Below, one piece after another: positions 8,337-16,689 of a DNA stretch of 64,000 nt. The stretch lies in contig NZ_VSEY01000020.1 of the NCBI RefSeq assembly GCF_008086045.1, forward strand, positions 124,001 to 188,000. The letters run 5' to 3'. The notes under the pieces were generated by a model that saw nothing but the letters and a program-made list of their open reading frames with translations, had not been told where the DNA came from and did not search any database. The DNA is from Nonomuraea sp. PA05. Its GTDB lineage: Bacteria; Actinomycetota; Actinomycetes; Streptosporangiales; Streptosporangiaceae. Made by a program: the position numbers and the translations under genes. Positions within the stretch are counted from its first letter, which is position 1. Every line of letters starts with the position of its first letter.

Positions 8337-9101
8337 CTAGGTGTTCGCGCAGCTGAAGATGGCCGTGCCGGGCAGGTGACGGCCGCGCAGGGGGCTCCAG
8401 CCGCCCCACACCCGCTCGTGCCCCTCCGGCCACTCCGGCTCCAGCAGCCCGGTGATCGTCAGGCCGGAGGCCGCCAGCAGGTTCACCCAGTCGGCCATCG
8501 TGCGATGGTGCTCGACGTAGGTGAGCTCGCCGCGCTCGTCCCGCTCCTCGTACGGGGCGCGGTCGAAGTACGACCGGTCGGACGTCAGCCCCCCGGGCCC
8601 CGGATCGTCGGGAAAGGCCCACCGGACGGGATGGCTCACCGAGAACACGAACCGCCCGCCAGGCCGCAGCACCCTGCGCACCTCACGGAAGACCGCCCCG
8701 GGATCGGCCACGAACGGCAGCGCCCCGTACGCGGAGCAGGCCACGTCGAAACAGTCGCCGGCGAACGGCAGCACCTCCGCGTCGGCCTGCACCACCGGGA
8801 CACGCACGCCGCTGTCGAGGTCGATGCGCTGGGAGTGGCGGAGCTGGCGGTGCGAGATGTCGAACGCCGCCACCCGCGCACCCTGCCGCACCAGCCAGCG
8901 CGCGCACTGGGCGGCGCCGCAGCCGAGCTCCAGCACCTGCCGCCCGCGCACCTCGCCGAGCAGCCGCGCGCCGGCCTCGTCGAGGCCCTCAGGGCCCCAC
9001 ACGAAGCCGTCGTCGCGCAGGAACGAGCCGTGCTCGACCTGATAGTCGTCGGCGTTGCCGTCCCACCAGCCGCGGTTGGCCCGCGACGAAGGAGACAGCA
9101 C
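8337..9101 (-). CDS. class I SAM-dependent methyltransferase
   Basis: 254 residues. Motif I is VLELGCGAAQCARWL, followed by an acidic strand end VAAFDIS, motif II-like FDVACSAYGALPFV and the post-motif RVLRPGGRFVFSVSHP. These are typical of the UbiE/type 11 methyltransferase group; the substrate is unknown. The GTG start overlaps the stop of the upstream DUF4191 gene by one base (TAGTG), so it is translationally coupled to it. It is convergent with the TIM-barrel gene, 11 bases between stops. Confidence 0.88.
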   Translation of the reverse strand: MLSPSSRANRGWWDGNADDYQVEHGSFLRDDGFVWGPEGLDEAGARLLGEVRGRQVLELGCGAAQCARWLVRQGARVAAFDISHRQLRHSQRIDLDSGVRVPVVQADAEVLPFAGDCFDVACSAYGALPFVADPGAVFREVRRVLRPGGRFVFSVSHPVRWAFPDDPGPGGLTSDRSYFDRAPYEERDERGELTYVEHHRTMADWVNLLAASGLTITGLLEPEWPEGHERVWGGWSPLRGRHLPGTAIFSCANT

Positions 9102-9781
9102 TAGCGCATCTTGGGGCCGCGCGGCATGCGGGCGCCCTTGGGCATCGGGCCCTTGGGCATCGGCATGTTGCGCGGCAGCGAGCGCAGCCGGTCCTTCACC
9201 TCGTTGACCGACGGCTTCTTCAGGTTGCGCGGCAGCTTCATCAGGTGCCGCTGCAGCTTGCCGAGCGGCACCTGCCCCTCGCCGTCACCACACTGGACGT
9301 CGTAGATCTCGACGCCCAGCACCACCCGCGAGATGCGCTGCTTCTCGGCCTTGAGCATCTTCGCCACCCGGTTGCCCGGCCCCTCGGACACCAGCACGAC
9401 GCCCGGGTAGCCGACGACCAGGTGCACGATGTCCTGGTCGCGGTTGACCGCGATGGCCGGGGTGACCTGCCAGTTGCCGCGCATTCCCTGCAGCACGGCC
9501 GCCGCGGCTCCGGTCTGGCCGTGCAGGATCGAGTACTGGGCCCTCTGGGCGAGCTGGCCGAACACCACCAGGCCGACGGTGAGCGCGGCCAGGATGCCGA
9601 TGAACACCGAATACCACAGGTAGCCCGTGACCAGACCGATCACGACGACCACAGCCAGCGTGCCCACCGCCGAGAGGAAGACGATCGGCATCCCCTTGGG
9701 ATTGGCCTGCTTGATGATCTGCGCGATCATGCGGAGCTGCTTGATACGCCCCGGCTTCTCTGCGTCCTCGGACTTTGCCAT
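9101..9781 (-). CDS. DUF4191 membrane protein
   Basis: About 226 residues from the ATG at 9781. Two membrane helices sit near residues 34-78 (IVFLSAVGTLAVVVVIGLVTG and WYSVFIGILAALTVGLVV), then a cytoplasmic domain with QYSILHGQTGAAAAVL and a strongly basic Met/Pro/Gly tail (MPMPKGPMPKGARMP). This is the actinobacterial DUF4191 family, function unknown, normally next to lipA and the RDD gene. A TATCCT -10 (9794-9789) lies 7 bases before the ATG, so the mRNA is probably leaderless. In this genome an accessory block now separates it from lipA. Confidence 0.88.
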   Translation of the reverse strand: MAKSEDAEKPGRIKQLRMIAQIIKQANPKGMPIVFLSAVGTLAVVVVIGLVTGYLWYSVFIGILAALTVGLVVFGQLAQRAQYSILHGQTGAAAAVLQGMRGNWQVTPAIAVNRDQDIVHLVVGYPGVVLVSEGPGNRVAKMLKAEKQRISRVVLGVEIYDVQCGDGEGQVPLGKLQRHLMKLPRNLKKPSVNEVKDRLRSLPRNMPMPKGPMPKGARMPRGPKMR

Positions 9782-9848
9782 GCTCAGAAGGATACAAACC
9801 AACTGGTGCAGGAGGGAAAACGCGCCCCCGCCCGTTCCCGGGCTGTGA

Positions 9849-12203
9849 CTAGATCTTCACCGTGGCCGACAGCCTCAGATCGGCCGAACCGCGGCCCACC
9901 TCCACCGTGTGCTCGCCCTCGACCGTGCGCCAGCCGTCCTCCCACACCTGGAACGCCCGCTCCGGCAGGAACAACGTCGTGATCACGGTCTGCCCGGGGT
10001 CCGCCTCCACCACGTCGAACGCGGCCAGCCTCCTGCGCGGCCCGGTGTAGACCTGCACGACCTCCCGCCCGGACCGCGTGCCCGTGTTGGTGACGGCGAC
10101 GGTCACGGTCGTGCCCTCCGCCGCGATCGAGTCGTACGACCACGTCGTGTATCCCAGCCCGTGCCCGAACCAGAACGCGGGCGGCCGCTCGGCCCGCCGC
10201 CACGCCGGATACCCGGTGAACACGCCCTCGTCGTAGAACACCTTGCCGTCCACCGGCGTCACCGCCGTCACCGGCGCGTCCGCCAGCCGTTCCGGCCACG
10301 TCGTCGGCAGCCGCCCGCCGGGCTCGGCGTCCCCGAACAGCACGTCGGCCAGCGCCGCCCCGGCCTCCTGCCCGGGGAACCAGGTCAGCAGCACCGCCGC
10401 CACGTCCGGCAGCCACGGCATCTCCACCGGAGAGCCCGCGTTGACCACGACCACCGTGCGCGGGTTCGCGGCGGCGACCGCGCTGATCAGCTCGTCCTGG
10501 CGGCCGGGCAGCCGCAGGTCCGCCCGGTCGAAGCCCTCGCTCTCCACCTCCGGCGTCGTCGCGGCCACCACCACCGCCACGTCGCACGCGCGCGCCGTCC
10601 GCACCGCCTCCGCCAGGCACTCCTCCTCGCCAGGCGTCGGCTCCGCGTGGCCGAGCGTGAACGACACGATCGCCATGCCGCCGAACCTGCCCGGAGGGTG
10701 GGTCAGCGTCAGCTCGTACGTCTCGCCCGCCGTCATCGGCACGGCGATCCGCTTCTCCGGCGGCGACAGGAACGCCGCGGCCGGGTCGCCGACCTCCAGG
10801 CCGAGGCTCTCGTCCAGCACGGGCTCGCCGTTCACGGCCAGCGTGAACGCGCCCACCCCGGCCACCGACAGCTCGTGCTCGCCGCTCGCCCGCGCCGTGT
10901 ACGCGGCCCGCAGCCGGACCGTCCTGAGCCGCCGCGCGTCCACGCCGGGCGGCAACTGGCCCAGCCAGCGCGCCTCGCCGTCGGCCAGCGGCTGCTCGCT
11001 CAGCGTCTGGCCCGCCTCGTCCATGAACTGCGCCGTCACGGGGCCGGGCAGGGGGGACAGGCGGACGCGGGGGTCGGTGCCGAGGGCGTAGCGGACGGTG
11101 GTGCGCCCGGACAGGCCCTGAAGCGGGGAGACGATCCGGTCGGGGAACACCTGGGCGCTGCCGCCGCCCATCACGCGCGCGTCGCGGGCCGCCGCGCCGA
11201 TGACGGCCAGGGTGGGGGCGCCCTGGAGGGGGAGGACGCCGTCGTTGGTGAGCAGGGTGAAGGCACGGGTGGCGATCTCCCGCACCAGCGCCACCCCGTC
11301 CACAGTCTCCGGGCCGGGGGCGACGGCCGTGCCGGAGGGGCGGAGGGCGCCCACGCGTTCGGCCAGCCGCAGGATGCGGCGCACGCGATCGTCCACGACC
11401 GACTCGGGCACCCGCCCCTCGCGCACGGCCTCCTCCAGCCGCCCGCCCCAGGGTCCGTGCGGCCCGGGCATGGCCACGTCGGTCCCCCCGAGCGCCGCCG
11501 CCTCGGTGGAGCGCACCGCCGTCCAGTCCGACACCACGAACCCGTCGAACCCCCACTCACCCTTGAGCACCCCGTGGACCAGCTCGGCGTGCTCGGTCAT
11601 GGTGGTCCCGTTGACCGCGTTGTAGGCCGTCATGATCCCCCACGCCCCGGCCTCCACCACCCGCTCGAACGGCCTCAGGTAGAGCTCCCGCAGCGCCTGC
11701 TCGCCGGCCACCACGTCCACGGTGAACCGGTCGGTCTCGAAGTCGTTGGCCACGAAGTGCTTGGGCGTGGTCGCGACCCCGCCCTCCTGCACCCCCTCGA
11801 CGTAGGCCGCGCCGATCTCGCCCGTCAGGTACGCGTCCTCGGAGAAGCACTCGAAGTGCCGGCCGCCGAGCGGCGAGCGGTGCAGGTTGAGCGTGGGGGC
11901 GAGCAGCACGTGCACGCCCTTGCGCCGCGCCTCCTGGGCCAGCAGCCCGCCGGCCCGCCGGACGAGGTCCACGTCCCAGGTGGCGGCGAGCGCCGTCGGG
12001 CTGGGCAGGGCGATCGAGGGGTCGGCGGCGCTCCACTGCTCACCGCGTACGCCGATGGGCCCGTCGCTCATCACGAGGCGATCGAGCCCGATCTCGGGCA
12101 GCGGGGGCAGCGACCACATGTCGGCCCCGGTCAGCAGGCGGATCTTGGCGGGCAGGTCGAGGCGCGAGATCAGTTCGTCGAGGTCCACGAGCACAGTGTT
12201 CAC
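9849..12203 (-). CDS. glycoside hydrolase family 3 beta-glucosidase
   Basis: 784 residues, no signal peptide. The GH3 N-terminal barrel contains the substrate-binding MSDGPIGVRG, the Lys-His pair in TTPKHFVANDFETDR and the nucleophile Asp in GFVVSDWTAVRS. A second alpha/beta sandwich domain follows, interrupted by a PA14-type insertion (about residues 375-515) as in fungal and bacterial BglI-like enzymes, and the C-terminus is a fibronectin-III-like domain. It probably hydrolyses beta-glucosides inside the cell. The start used is GTG 12203; GTG 12194 is also possible. A palindrome lies 31 bases upstream and may be its operator. Confidence 0.93.
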   Translation of the reverse strand: MNTVLVDLDELISRLDLPAKIRLLTGADMWSLPPLPEIGLDRLVMSDGPIGVRGEQWSAADPSIALPSPTALAATWDVDLVRRAGGLLAQEARRKGVHVLLAPTLNLHRSPLGGRHFECFSEDAYLTGEIGAAYVEGVQEGGVATTPKHFVANDFETDRFTVDVVAGEQALRELYLRPFERVVEAGAWGIMTAYNAVNGTTMTEHAELVHGVLKGEWGFDGFVVSDWTAVRSTEAAALGGTDVAMPGPHGPWGGRLEEAVREGRVPESVVDDRVRRILRLAERVGALRPSGTAVAPGPETVDGVALVREIATRAFTLLTNDGVLPLQGAPTLAVIGAAARDARVMGGGSAQVFPDRIVSPLQGLSGRTTVRYALGTDPRVRLSPLPGPVTAQFMDEAGQTLSEQPLADGEARWLGQLPPGVDARRLRTVRLRAAYTARASGEHELSVAGVGAFTLAVNGEPVLDESLGLEVGDPAAAFLSPPEKRIAVPMTAGETYELTLTHPPGRFGGMAIVSFTLGHAEPTPGEEECLAEAVRTARACDVAVVVAATTPEVESEGFDRADLRLPGRQDELISAVAAANPRTVVVVNAGSPVEMPWLPDVAAVLLTWFPGQEAGAALADVLFGDAEPGGRLPTTWPERLADAPVTAVTPVDGKVFYDEGVFTGYPAWRRAERPPAFWFGHGLGYTTWSYDSIAAEGTTVTVAVTNTGTRSGREVVQVYTGPRRRLAAFDVVEADPGQTVITTLFLPERAFQVWEDGWRTVEGEHTVEVGRGSADLRLSATVKI

Positions 12204-12233
12204 CAGAAAACCGAGTACCCGATAGGTTTGTGA

Positions 12234-12252
12234 CCTTTGCGTAACGCAAAGG
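12234..12252. promoter_or_regulatory. palindrome upstream of GH3 gene
   Basis: CCTTTGCG and CGCAAAGG flank a 3-base TAA centre. The element lies 31 bases upstream of the GH3 start and 14 bases beyond the stop of the upstream hydrolase. Its size and symmetry suit a sugar-responsive repressor (for example LacI or TetR type). No regulator gene is adjacent, so the partner is unknown. It lacks a T-tract and a loop long enough for a good terminator. Confidence 0.5.
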
Positions 12253-12266
12253 ACCTCGGGCGGCCG

Positions 12267-13064
12267 TCAGGCCGTCACGAAGAACTCCAGCAGCTCGGGC
12301 ACCAGCGCCTCCGGAGCCACGTTGTGCGTCTGGTCCTCCAGCACCCGCCGCACCGCGCCGGGCACCGCCGCCGCCACCGCGGCCCCCGCGTGGACCATCC
12401 ACGCCGCGCTGTCGGCCCCGTTGAGCACCAGCGTCGGCTGCGCGACGCGGGCCAGCCGCTCGGCGGGCAGCGCGTTGCCCGGCCCCAGCACGGCCGCCTC
12501 GTAGGCCAGCGTGTGCGCCACCGCCTCCATCTCGGCCCAGGCGGGATGCGCCCGCATCCCGGCGACGGCCTCGCGCGGCAGCTCGGCCGCCTCGACCATG
12601 AATCGCTCCACGGCCTCGCCCCGCAGGCCCATCACGACCAGGTCGGCGAGCTGCCCGGCGAAGTCGAGGGGGAGGGCGGGCGCGCTGCCGTCCACGTGGT
12701 AGGGCGGCTCCCACACGGCCAGCTTCGAGATCGACGGGTTCACGGCCGCCGCCTCCAGCGCCAGCGCCGCGCCCGACGAGCCGCCGAACACCATGGCCGA
12801 CCCGCCCGCCGCCTCGACGACGGCGGCCAGGTCCTCGATCTCGCGCTCCACCGCGTACGGCTGCGTGTCACCGCTGCCGCCGCGCCCGCGACGGTCGTAG
12901 TTATGGACCGTGAACCACCGCGCCAGGCCGCCCGCGATGGCGGTCATCAATGGATGCCGCCGATCCGAGAACGCGCCCTGGACCAGGACGACGGCCGGGC
13001 CCTCGCCGGACACGTCGCAGGCGATGAGCGTCCCGTCGGCCGACTTGACCGCGTCGGTCCTCAT
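12267..13064 (-). CDS. alpha/beta hydrolase
   Basis: 265 residues. The fold is clear: oxyanion-side VVLVQGAF, VHNYDRRGRGGSGDTQPY, and the nucleophile elbow MVFGGSSGAALALEAA (Ser in G-x-S-x-G). The acid lies in LVLNGADSAAWM and the catalytic His is in the late segment EDQTHNVAPEAL. Substrate unknown. ATG 13064 is chosen because GAGGA lies 8 bases upstream; an alternative GTG at 13079 overlaps the VOC stop by 4 bases. It forms a short operon with the VOC gene upstream. Confidence 0.88.
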   Translation of the reverse strand: MRTDAVKSADGTLIACDVSGEGPAVVLVQGAFSDRRHPLMTAIAGGLARWFTVHNYDRRGRGGSGDTQPYAVEREIEDLAAVVEAAGGSAMVFGGSSGAALALEAAAVNPSISKLAVWEPPYHVDGSAPALPLDFAGQLADLVVMGLRGEAVERFMVEAAELPREAVAGMRAHPAWAEMEAVAHTLAYEAAVLGPGNALPAERLARVAQPTLVLNGADSAAWMVHAGAAVAAAVPGAVRRVLEDQTHNVAPEALVPELLEFFVTA

Positions 13065-13075
13065 CTCATCCGTCC

Positions 13076-13462
13076 TCACGCGGTCGGCGGCACCAGGCAC
13101 AGCACCTCCCAGTGGTGTCCGTCGAGGTCGGCGAAGCCGCGCTGGTAGCGGGGGCCGCCCTGCTGCGGGACGCCCGCCGGGGTGGCGCCGGCGGCCAGGG
13201 CCTTGTCCACCAGCTCGTCCACCTGGGCCGGGTTCTCCACGCCGAGGCACAGGATCGCCTCGGTGCTCCTGGCGGCGTCGGCGATCTCCTTGGTGGTGAA
13301 CGAGCCGAACACCGGCTCCTCCAGCAGCATCACCTGCGTCTGCTCGCTGATGATGACCGACGCCATGCCCTGGGCCATGCCGAACAGGTTGAAGCCGAGT
13401 TCGGTGAAGAACTTGCTCGACCTGTCCAGGTCCTTGACCGCCATGTTGACGAAGAGCTGCAT
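13076..13462 (-). CDS. VOC superfamily (glyoxalase/bleomycin-resistance-like) protein
   Basis: 128 residues, one complete pair of beta-alpha-beta-beta-beta modules (VNMAVKDLDRSSKFFTELGF, then the final DLDGHHWEVL). The segment KDLDRSSKFFTELGFNLF and the C-terminal GFADLDGHHWEVLCLVP match the VOC proteins similar to PhnB/extradiol-type fold members. The final Glu in HHWEVL is at the usual metal-ligand position. The function is not assignable. The ATG has AAGGGA upstream. Its stop overlaps or abuts the downstream hydrolase start, so the two are co-transcribed. Confidence 0.85.
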   Translation of the reverse strand: MQLFVNMAVKDLDRSSKFFTELGFNLFGMAQGMASVIISEQTQVMLLEEPVFGSFTTKEIADAARSTEAILCLGVENPAQVDELVDKALAAGATPAGVPQQGGPRYQRGFADLDGHHWEVLCLVPPTA

Positions 13463-13552
13463 CTCCAGATCCCTTCTCGTTCGCGATGTGCCCTCAGTCT
13501 GCTCGGTGAGGGGTTCGCCGGTCTTGGATCTGGACGCCAGGCGGATTGACGA

Positions 13553-14509
13553 CTAGCGCACGGTATGGGCCCGGCGATACTCGGCGGGCGGCATCCCGTA
13601 CGCCTGCCGGAACAACCTGGAGAAATGCGCCGCGTCCGGCAGCCCCCACCGGGCGCCGACCGCGCTGACCGACCCGGCGCCCCCCGAGATCAGGTCCGCG
13701 CGGCAACGTTCGAGCCGCCGCTGCCTGATCCAGGCGGCCACCGTCGTATTCTCCGACTCGAACAGCCGGTGCAGGTAGCGCACGGAGATGTGGTGCGCCG
13801 CCGCGACGGCCGCCGGGTCGAGGCCGAGGTCGCCCAGCCGCTGCTCGATGAACGAGCGCACCTCCAGCAGCAACATCCGCTGCCGGGCGTCGGCGGGCAG
13901 CGACCGCGCCCGGTCCAGGCGCTCGGCCACGGCGGCGCCGACCAGGTCCGTCACCACGGTCGACAGCCGCGCGGCGCTGCCCGGCTGATAGGTCTCGTGG
14001 TCCAGCGCCACCCGCCGCAGCAGCGGCACGGCCAGCGCGGCGGCGCCGGAACCGGCCCCGATGGGCAGCGCGGCCAGCTCCGCCACCGCGTCGGCAGGCA
14101 GGGCGAGCAGGTCGCGCGGGAAGCTGAACACCGCCAGCCGCACCGCAGCGTCGTAGGCCAGCTCGTACGGCCGGGAGAAGTCGTAGATCGCGAACTCGCC
14201 CCTGCTGAGCTGCGTGTTCCGGCCGTCCTGCGACAGGCGCGGGCTGCCCGACAGCGTCAGCACCACGCGGTACAGCTCGGGGTTGTCGCGGCGGATCAGG
14301 CCGGAGGTGCGGTGGACGCTGTGCGGGGTGGAGGTCTTGATCCTGCCGACGCCCACGGCGCCGAGCTTGCCGAACTCGATCTCGCCGCGTAACGGCGCGT
14401 CGGGGTCGATGCGCAGGTCGAGCGGGCCGAGAGTGTCGCAGACGATGCCGCGCCAGGCGGCGTGGCGGCGCGCCGCGGGCAGATCGCTGGTGCGGATCAG
14501 CACGGCCAT
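13553..14509 (-). CDS. AraC family transcriptional regulator
   Basis: 318 residues. The N-terminal half is an AraC-binding-2 type cupin domain (SGLIRRDNPELYRVVLTLSG, GEFAIYDFSRPYEL). The C-terminal double helix-turn-helix is typical: AVAAAHHISVRYLHRLFESE and VGARWGLPDAAHFSRLFRQAYG, followed by PPAEYRR. ATG 14509 has GAGGGGG at good spacing; ATG 14542 is an alternative. The gene lies downstream of lipA but is separated by a hairpin and has direct repeats upstream that could be its own binding sites. The effector is unknown. Confidence 0.92.
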   Translation of the reverse strand: MAVLIRTSDLPAARRHAAWRGIVCDTLGPLDLRIDPDAPLRGEIEFGKLGAVGVGRIKTSTPHSVHRTSGLIRRDNPELYRVVLTLSGSPRLSQDGRNTQLSRGEFAIYDFSRPYELAYDAAVRLAVFSFPRDLLALPADAVAELAALPIGAGSGAAALAVPLLRRVALDHETYQPGSAARLSTVVTDLVGAAVAERLDRARSLPADARQRMLLLEVRSFIEQRLGDLGLDPAAVAAAHHISVRYLHRLFESENTTVAAWIRQRRLERCRADLISGGAGSVSAVGARWGLPDAAHFSRLFRQAYGMPPAEYRRAHTVR

Positions 14510-14580
14510 GGGCCTCGCCCCCTCATCGGCTCGGCTTGCCATGGTAGCCCGCTCGGAATCGGCTGAAGGAAACGCCAAAT

Positions 14581-14624
14581 TTCCCGACATGTCGCATCTT
14601 TGGCATGCGGCGATTCCCGACATG
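14581..14624. repeat. 11-bp direct repeat upstream of the AraC gene
   Basis: TTCCCGACATG occurs at 14581-14591 and again at 14614-14624, exactly 33 bp apart, i.e. about three helical turns on the same face. AraC proteins commonly bind direct repeats spaced by whole turns, so these may be autoregulatory half-sites. The functional reading is inference. Confidence 0.45.
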
Positions 14625-14628
14625 CGGA

Positions 14629-14654
14629 AGCCCCGGGGAACCAGCCCCGGGGCT
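14629..14654 (-). terminator. lipA: hairpin terminator after lipA
   Basis: AGCCCCGGGG at 14629-14638 and CCCCGGGGCT at 14645-14654 form a 10-bp stem with a 6-base loop, 13 bases beyond the lipA stop. It would end the lipA transcript before the AraC gene. Confidence 0.7.
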
Positions 14655-14667
14655 CCGGACGCGTGGG

Positions 14668-15597
14668 TCAGGCGCTCTGGCGGGCCTCGATGGCCTGCTT
14701 GTAGAGCCGGCCCGCCCGGTACGACGAGCGCACCAGCGGCCCGGACAGCACCCCGGCGAACCCGATCGCCTCGGCCTCGGCCTGCAGCTCGACGAACTCC
14801 TCCGGCTTGACCCACCGCTCCACCGGGTGGTGGCGCGGCGTCGGCCGCAGGTACTGCGTGATCGTCAGCAGGTCGGTGCCGGCCGCATGCAGGTCGCGCA
14901 TGGCCTCGACGATCTCCTCGCGCGTCTCGCCCATGCCCAGGATCAGGTTGGACTTGGTGACCAGCCCGGCCTCGCGAGCCATCGTGATCACGCCCAGCGA
15001 GCGCTCGTAGCGGAAGGCGGGACGGATGCGCTTGAAGATCCGCGGCACCGTCTCGACGTTGTGCGCGAACACCTCGGGCTTGCTGGAGAAGACCTCCTCC
15101 AACTGCTCGCGGTTGCCGTTGAAGTCGGGCACCAGCAGCTCGACGCCGCAGCCGGGCAGCAGCGCGTGGATCTGGCGCGCCGTCTCGGCGTACAGCCAGG
15201 CGCCGCCATCGGGCAGGTCGTCGCGGGCCACGCCGGTCACGGTCGCGTACTTCAGGCCCATCTGCTGGACGGACTCGGCGACCCTGCGCGGCTCGTCGCG
15301 GTCGTATTCCTTCGGCTTGCCCGTGTCGATCTGGCAGAAGTCGCACCGGCGGGTGCACTGGTCGCCGCCGATGAGGAAGGTCGCCTCGCGATCCTCCCAG
15401 CACTCGTAGATATTCGGACAGCCCGCCTCTTCACAGACCGTGTGCAGGCCCTCCCGGCGCACGAGCGATTTCAGCTCGGTGTATTCGGGGCCCGTCCTCA
15501 GCTTGGTCTTGATCCACGGGGGCTTGCGCTCGATAGGGGTTTCGGCGTTACGCACCTCCAGGCGGAGGAGCTTTCGGCCTTCAGGAGCAACGGTCAC
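14668..15597 (-). CDS. lipA: lipoyl synthase
   Basis: 309 residues. Radical-SAM enzyme that inserts two sulfur atoms into protein-bound octanoyl groups. The auxiliary cluster cysteines are C55, C60 and C66 (CEEAGC then C), the radical-SAM cluster is CTRRCDFC (C81, C85, C88), and the C-terminal RSSYRAG holds the serine that ligates the auxiliary cluster. The GTG start at 15597 lies 6 bases after a TAAGCT -10 (15609-15604), so the message is probably leaderless. It acts after LipB (16690) and modifies the E2 encoded at 19363. Confidence 0.97.
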   Translation of the reverse strand: MTVAPEGRKLLRLEVRNAETPIERKPPWIKTKLRTGPEYTELKSLVRREGLHTVCEEAGCPNIYECWEDREATFLIGGDQCTRRCDFCQIDTGKPKEYDRDEPRRVAESVQQMGLKYATVTGVARDDLPDGGAWLYAETARQIHALLPGCGVELLVPDFNGNREQLEEVFSSKPEVFAHNVETVPRIFKRIRPAFRYERSLGVITMAREAGLVTKSNLILGMGETREEIVEAMRDLHAAGTDLLTITQYLRPTPRHHPVERWVKPEEFVELQAEAEAIGFAGVLSGPLVRSSYRAGRLYKQAIEARQSA

Positions 15598-15639
15598 CTT
15601 CTCAGCTTACGTCCGCCGCGACAGCGACCCGGTCGAGGG

Positions 15640-16629
15640 TCAGGAGATGAGGCCGAAGCCGCGGATCGCCCGCGCGTAGTGCGCCGCCAGCTCCTCGTCG
15701 ATCCCGTCGGACTGGCCGGTGCCGAGCAGCTCCGAGTGCGGCGCGGAGGACCACACGCCGTCGGCGGTGAGCTGGAACTTGGTCAGCACCGTGCGCCGGA
15801 TCGCCGACACGCTCTCCCCGCGCAGCGCCGCCGCCTGCATCGGCGCCACGTAGCCGCCGCGCCGCTCCAGCGCCTCCAGGTCGGCCAGCTCCTGCTCCGA
15901 CACCACGCGCAGCACCAGAGCCCGGTGCCTGGCCCGGACGCGGCTCTCCCCAGCGCGGGCCAGGCGGGCCAGCGCGTACCGGGTGAGCAGCACGGGGCCG
16001 CCGAGCAGCCGGCCGACCAGGCGTCCCAGGAAACCTGTCACGTCGTAGGCGGGGTGCACCGCCTCCAGCGCCATCGGCGTGCCGGCGGCGATCTTGTCCT
16101 CCGCGTCCGACCTCGCCTTGAGCGGCGCGGAGCCGGGGCCCACCAGGGCGTCCCGCCAGGCGTCCAGAGTGGCCAGCGCCTCGCTCACCACCCGCTCGTC
16201 ACCGGTCGGGATCCGCGCGTACGCCCTGGCCAGCACGGCCACCCGCTGCCTGGGCGGCAGCGCCAGCCACAGCGGCAGGCCGATCAGCAGGACGGGGGTG
16301 CGCGCCAGCCCGACCCGGTCGTAGCCGGTGCGCGTGGCCAGATCGAGCAGCACGACCTTGCCCGGCCGCTTGACCCCCACCCGGTCGGCCACCCGGTCCG
16401 CCAGCGCGTACAGCTCCTCCGCCGCCGCGCGGTCGAGCACCTCGGCGTCGGCGGGCAGGCGGCCGAGCCGGGGCCGCAACATCCAGCCGATCGCCAGGCT
16501 CACCCCGCCCAGCAGCCACGACAACACCGACCCCGGCGCACGCAGGATGATCCACCCGCCCAGCGCGACGAACGCCAGCGTCAGCAGGTGCACCACGAGT
16601 GCGAGCACAAGAGCGCAAAGACGCGTCAC
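15640..16629 (-). CDS. M48-peptidase-like membrane protein lacking the zinc motif
   Basis: 329 residues. Two N-terminal membrane helices (residues 5-28 and 33-50) are followed by a segment that looks like actinobacterial M48/HtpX-type proteases: ADRVGVKRPGKVVLL, then LIGLPLWLALPPRQRVAVLA. Where active relatives have HExxH followed by NGD, this protein reads RAYARIPTGD (residues 135-144), so both histidines and the glutamate are gone. It is therefore probably a non-catalytic homologue with a binding or chaperone role. The GTG start is 7 bases after TACCAT (16642-16637), suggesting a leaderless mRNA. It sits between lipA and lipB, where most actinobacteria have no such gene as far as I recall. 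Confidence 0.7.
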   Translation of the reverse strand: MTRLCALVLALVVHLLTLAFVALGGWIILRAPGSVLSWLLGGVSLAIGWMLRPRLGRLPADAEVLDRAAAEELYALADRVADRVGVKRPGKVVLLDLATRTGYDRVGLARTPVLLIGLPLWLALPPRQRVAVLARAYARIPTGDERVVSEALATLDAWRDALVGPGSAPLKARSDAEDKIAAGTPMALEAVHPAYDVTGFLGRLVGRLLGGPVLLTRYALARLARAGESRVRARHRALVLRVVSEQELADLEALERRGGYVAPMQAAALRGESVSAIRRTVLTKFQLTADGVWSSAPHSELLGTGQSDGIDEELAAHYARAIRGFGLIS

Positions 16630-16689
16630 AAAGGCGATGGTAAGCCGGGAACGCGCGCCTACCAGATGCCGATTCGGTCAACGGCCACC

